The notes beneath the pieces are model-generated. The model had not been told where the DNA came from and ran no database searches. It saw nothing but the letters and a program-made list of their open reading frames with translations. A stretch of 42,075 nt of DNA, taken from positions 1-42,075 of the forward strand of contig CAJODQ010000015.1 of the NCBI GenBank assembly GCA_905233345.1, in the 5' to 3' direction. The stretch comes from an uncultured Bacteroidales bacterium. GTDB lineage: Bacteria; Bacteroidota; Bacteroidia; Bacteroidales; UBA932. A program made the position numbers and the translations under genes. Numbering within the stretch: position 1 is the first letter of the stretch; each line of letters begins with the position of its first letter. Below are positions 40,345-42,075 of the stretch, piece after piece.

Positions 40345-41548
40345 AGAGAATCGATCCCGTGCTCTTCTCCCGGATCAGGTAGACGAAAGGCCGGTTGAAC
40401 AGCATCGCAGGAACGCTGGCAGTTGCGTTTTTCCGCAATTCCGCCTCCGTAACGGCAGCAGCCTCCGTACCTTCTTCATCTACAGAAACGTATGCTTTCT
40501 GCCGCATGTTGCTGACATAGAGCGGCGTATTGGATATTTTCCTAAATTGAGCGAGGGCCGGGGAAAAAGCTTTTTTTACACCCAGCGTCTGCATGATCGC
40601 AACCAGTTGCTCTTCCGTGTCGAATTCTGCCTTGAATTTGGGAAGATGAATCTCCATTTTCTGCAGGGTATTCTGATCCCAGCTCGCCAGTTTTTCGGGC
40701 GTCAGGCTTGCCAAAAAGGCGTTGAAATCCTTTTCGGCGGGCATGATGACTTCCATATAGAAAGCGCCGTTTCCGTAAGGCAGACGAGCGACCGATACAT
40801 GGTCATCGCGGTAGCCGGCAAAGGCATCGCTGGCTGCCACCATATAGTCGGCCGAAGTTTGACTACCTGACGAAGCATAGAAATCGCCCCTTGCCGTCTG
40901 GTTCTTGGGGAACTGGACTTTCCAATTCCCTTTGAAATACAGGGCATTGATCAGGATCAGCTGGATCTGGGGGTCCAGTTCCTCGAACATTTTCGGAATC
41001 AATCCTTTCGTCTTTTCGCTGCACCAGCCATTGATACGCGTGAGCGTACTGCCTTGTCCAAAATCAACCACGTATGCATCGGCGTCATAAACGCTTGTCA
41101 GTTGCTTCTTGTAGGAAGCAAGCAGCTCCAGGCCATTTGCAATCCACATGGAATTGGCGAGCGAGAGCGAAACGCTCCGGTCGGCCTTCAGCAGGGCGGA
41201 CACCAACGTGGCATAGCAGTCGTTGACCTGGTCGAGGGTAAAGCCGTCCATGCCGATGGCTTTGACAATCTCCGCATAGGTCTCATTTTCGGCACCATTG
41301 GCCAGCATGCAGCAAAGCATGGAGGCGCTCATCGGCGAAAGAAAAACATTGCTGCCGGGGAATGCCTGCGAAGTAACCCGCAGGAAATCGAGTGCAAAAG
41401 CATCGCCCTTCGCCGCTACAGCTTGCTGGCTTTTCGTCAGGACAATCGGCGTATATTCCACATTCCCTTCTTCCTGCTCGATCTTCTCGCAGGAGCCCGC
41501 TGCCAGGCAAATCAGCGAAATGTATAGAAAAACAAATATCCGTTTCAT
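40322..41548 (-). CDS. Serpin-family protease inhibitor, lipoprotein
   Basis: A 408-aa serpin, which traps serine or cysteine proteases by loop insertion. A lipoprotein signal ends AAGSC (Cys20), followed by the acidic EKIEQEEG, compatible with a surface-export signal. The serpin fold is clear: NVFLSPMSASMLCCMLANGA, ILINALYFKGNWKVQF, VSVDEEGTEAAAVT and FNRPFVYLI. The hinge EEGTEAAAVT (residues 358-367) has the small residues of inhibitory serpins. The reactive-site P1 is Asn374 by hinge counting or Thr376 by counting back from FNRPF. ATG 41548 is preferred over 41563 because it leaves a normal basic n-region. Tail-to-tail overlap with nhaA leaves no terminator space. Confidence 0.92.
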   Translation of the reverse strand: MKRIFVFLYISLICLAAGSCEKIEQEEGNVEYTPIVLTKSQQAVAAKGDAFALDFLRVTSQAFPGSNVFLSPMSASMLCCMLANGAENETYAEIVKAIGMDGFTLDQVNDCYATLVSALLKADRSVSLSLANSMWIANGLELLASYKKQLTSVYDADAYVVDFGQGSTLTRINGWCSEKTKGLIPKMFEELDPQIQLILINALYFKGNWKVQFPKNQTARGDFYASSGSQTSADYMVAASDAFAGYRDDHVSVARLPYGNGAFYMEVIMPAEKDFNAFLASLTPEKLASWDQNTLQKMEIHLPKFKAEFDTEEQLVAIMQTLGVKKAFSPALAQFRKISNTPLYVSNMRQKAYVSVDEEGTEAAAVTEAELRKNATASVPAMLFNRPFVYLIREKSTGSILFIGTKQN

Positions 41549-41642
41549 ATCATTAAGATGCACGTCACCTTAAAATGTTGCGTAAAGTTACAAAAAAATA
41601 CTAAGATGCCCGGTCAAGCCCGGCATGACGGAATCCTCCTTA

Positions 41643-41759
41643 TTTCGCTGCAATGTACACACCTATCAATCAACAACATACGAAAACTCCTCCCCATATC
41701 AAAACCGGGGAGGATATTTCATAACCATCTATTAATCAGCTGCGTACATTGCAGCGAAA
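41643..41759. repeat. MITE-like 117-bp element with 16-bp terminal inverted repeats
   Basis: TTTCGCTGCAATGTAC (41643-41658) and GTACATTGCAGCGAAA (41744-41759) are perfect 16-bp inverted repeats. Between them is a second hairpin, TCCTCCCC (41688-41695) with GGGGAGGA (41707-41714). It has no open frame of note. The layout resembles a miniature inverted-repeat element; no target-site duplication is evident, and a transcription-termination role for either flank is also possible. Confidence 0.6.
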
Positions 41760-41774
41760 ATGGAATGGATTGAC

Positions 41775-41824
41775 GCACCGAAGGTGCAAGTGCGCAGCGC
41801 CGGGCCTTTCCGCACCGAAGGTGC
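41775..41824. repeat. Two copies of a 13-bp palindrome
   Basis: GCACCGAAGGTGC occurs at 41775-41787 and again at 41812-41824, each a 5-bp stem with a GAA loop, 24 bp apart. The function is unknown. Confidence 0.55.
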
Positions 41825-41860
41825 GAGGGGGTCTCGGGGGGCTGTGCCACCCGTAAAAAT

Positions 41861-41880
41861 CGGCAACCGCCAGGTTGCCG
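41861..41880. repeat. Short perfect hairpin
   Basis: CGGCAACC (41861-41868) pairs with GGTTGCCG (41873-41880) around a GCCA loop. Its right arm is part of the inverted 5S-like copy at 41872-41895. Confidence 0.5.
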
Positions 41881-41895
41881 GCACCTTTGAGAGCC
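41872..41895 (+). repeat. Inverted 24-nt copy of the 5S rRNA 3' end
   Basis: On the plus strand this 24-mer is the inverted counterpart of 41965-41988 with 23 of 24 positions identical. The matching segment covers the last bases of the 5S gene and the first part of the terminator stem. It therefore looks like a fragment of an oppositely oriented rRNA operon end. Confidence 0.65.
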
Positions 41896-41934
41896 CCGCT
41901 TTAAAGCACCGGTCATTCGCATCTCGCAGAAGCA

Positions 41935-41970
41935 CAAAAAAAGAGCCGTAAGGTATAACCCTACGGCTCT
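41935..41970 (-). terminator. Rho-independent terminator of the rRNA operon
   Basis: AGAGCCGTA (41942-41950) pairs with TACGGCTCT (41962-41970). On the minus strand the stem is followed by seven T residues (complement of the A run at 41935-41941). It directly follows the 5S 3' end. Confidence 0.92.

Positions 41971-42075
<105 letters not shown>

Larger units (their letters stand above)
41549..41934 (-). other. 386-bp non-coding, repeat-rich spacer between the serpin gene and the rRNA terminator
   Basis: No credible gene is present on either strand; short frames here lack family features. It contains a possible serpin -7 box TAACTTTA (minus, 41590-41583, one mismatch to consensus), an imperfect hairpin at 41606-41626, a 117-bp nested inverted repeat, two identical short palindromes, a GGTTGCC hairpin and an inverted copy of the 5S 3' end, most listed separately. 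Confidence 0.6.

Noticed and set aside
41775-41824. CRISPR-like array
   Set aside because: Only two copies of a 13-bp palindrome with one spacer-sized gap, no further repeats and no cas genes.
41760-41951. Short plus-strand frame of 63 codons between the serpin and 5S genes
   Set aside because: It reads through palindromes and the rRNA terminator, has no family features and no start context.

Overview
This window looks like chromosomal backbone from a GC-rich member of the Bacteroidota, probably an anaerobic Bacteroidales. The evidence is the gene content: a Na+-pumping methylmalonyl-CoA decarboxylase operon, a V-type ATPase operon carrying DUF2764, an rSAM/lipoprotein pair and a long-form PurF. 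It is also the promoters: many upstream regions carry the Bacteroidota -7 box TAnnTTTG, often with TTG about 19-21 bp before it. No phage, transposase, integrase or CRISPR array is visible. Genus and habitat cannot be fixed from the sequence.

Layout, left to right. (1) A minus-strand secreted GH3 glycosidase with a strong terminator. (2) A plus-strand methionine module metY-metH-metF, followed by a TlpA-like lipoprotein and a convergent small DUF486 membrane protein. (3) purF-purC, then tRNA-Ser(GGA). (4) A probable envelope redox/modification cluster: a small Cys-rich lipoprotein, a DoxX/MauE-thioredoxin fusion that starts with TTG, and the rSAM/lipoprotein pair (lipoprotein plus SPASM-type radical SAM enzyme) of unknown function. 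(5) lysA and ffh, bracketed by two inverted copies of a ~150-bp intergenic repeat. (6) A minus-strand operon recF - DUF721 (DciA-like) - pdxB. (7) A plus-strand run: TPR membrane protein, YebC-family protein, methylmalonyl-CoA epimerase and the four decarboxylase subunits (carboxyltransferase, lamin-tail/OadG fusion, biotin carrier, Na+ channel). (8) A structured intergenic element, then a VanX-type lipoprotein dipeptidase, a MATE transporter and an AlkZ-related protein. (9) V-type ATPase genes E-DUF2764-A-B-D-I-K with a strong terminator. (10) A C69 dipeptidase, NhaA, and a convergent serpin lipoprotein overlapping nhaA by 23 bp. (11) About 390 bp of repeat-rich non-coding DNA, then the 3' end (minus strand) of an rRNA operon: its terminator and a 5S gene cut by the right edge.

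Several genes work together. MetY, MetH and MetF convert O-acetylhomoserine to methionine. Epimerase plus decarboxylase turns (R)-methylmalonyl-CoA into propionyl-CoA while exporting Na+. The V-ATPase proteolipid keeps the Na+ ligand pattern of Enterococcus NtpK, and NhaA lies just downstream, so the window plausibly encodes most of a sodium circuit. The least understood parts are the rSAM/lipoprotein pair with its redox neighbours, the lamin-tail domain fused to OadG, the compact V-ATPase without recognisable C and F subunits, and three kinds of structured intergenic DNA.
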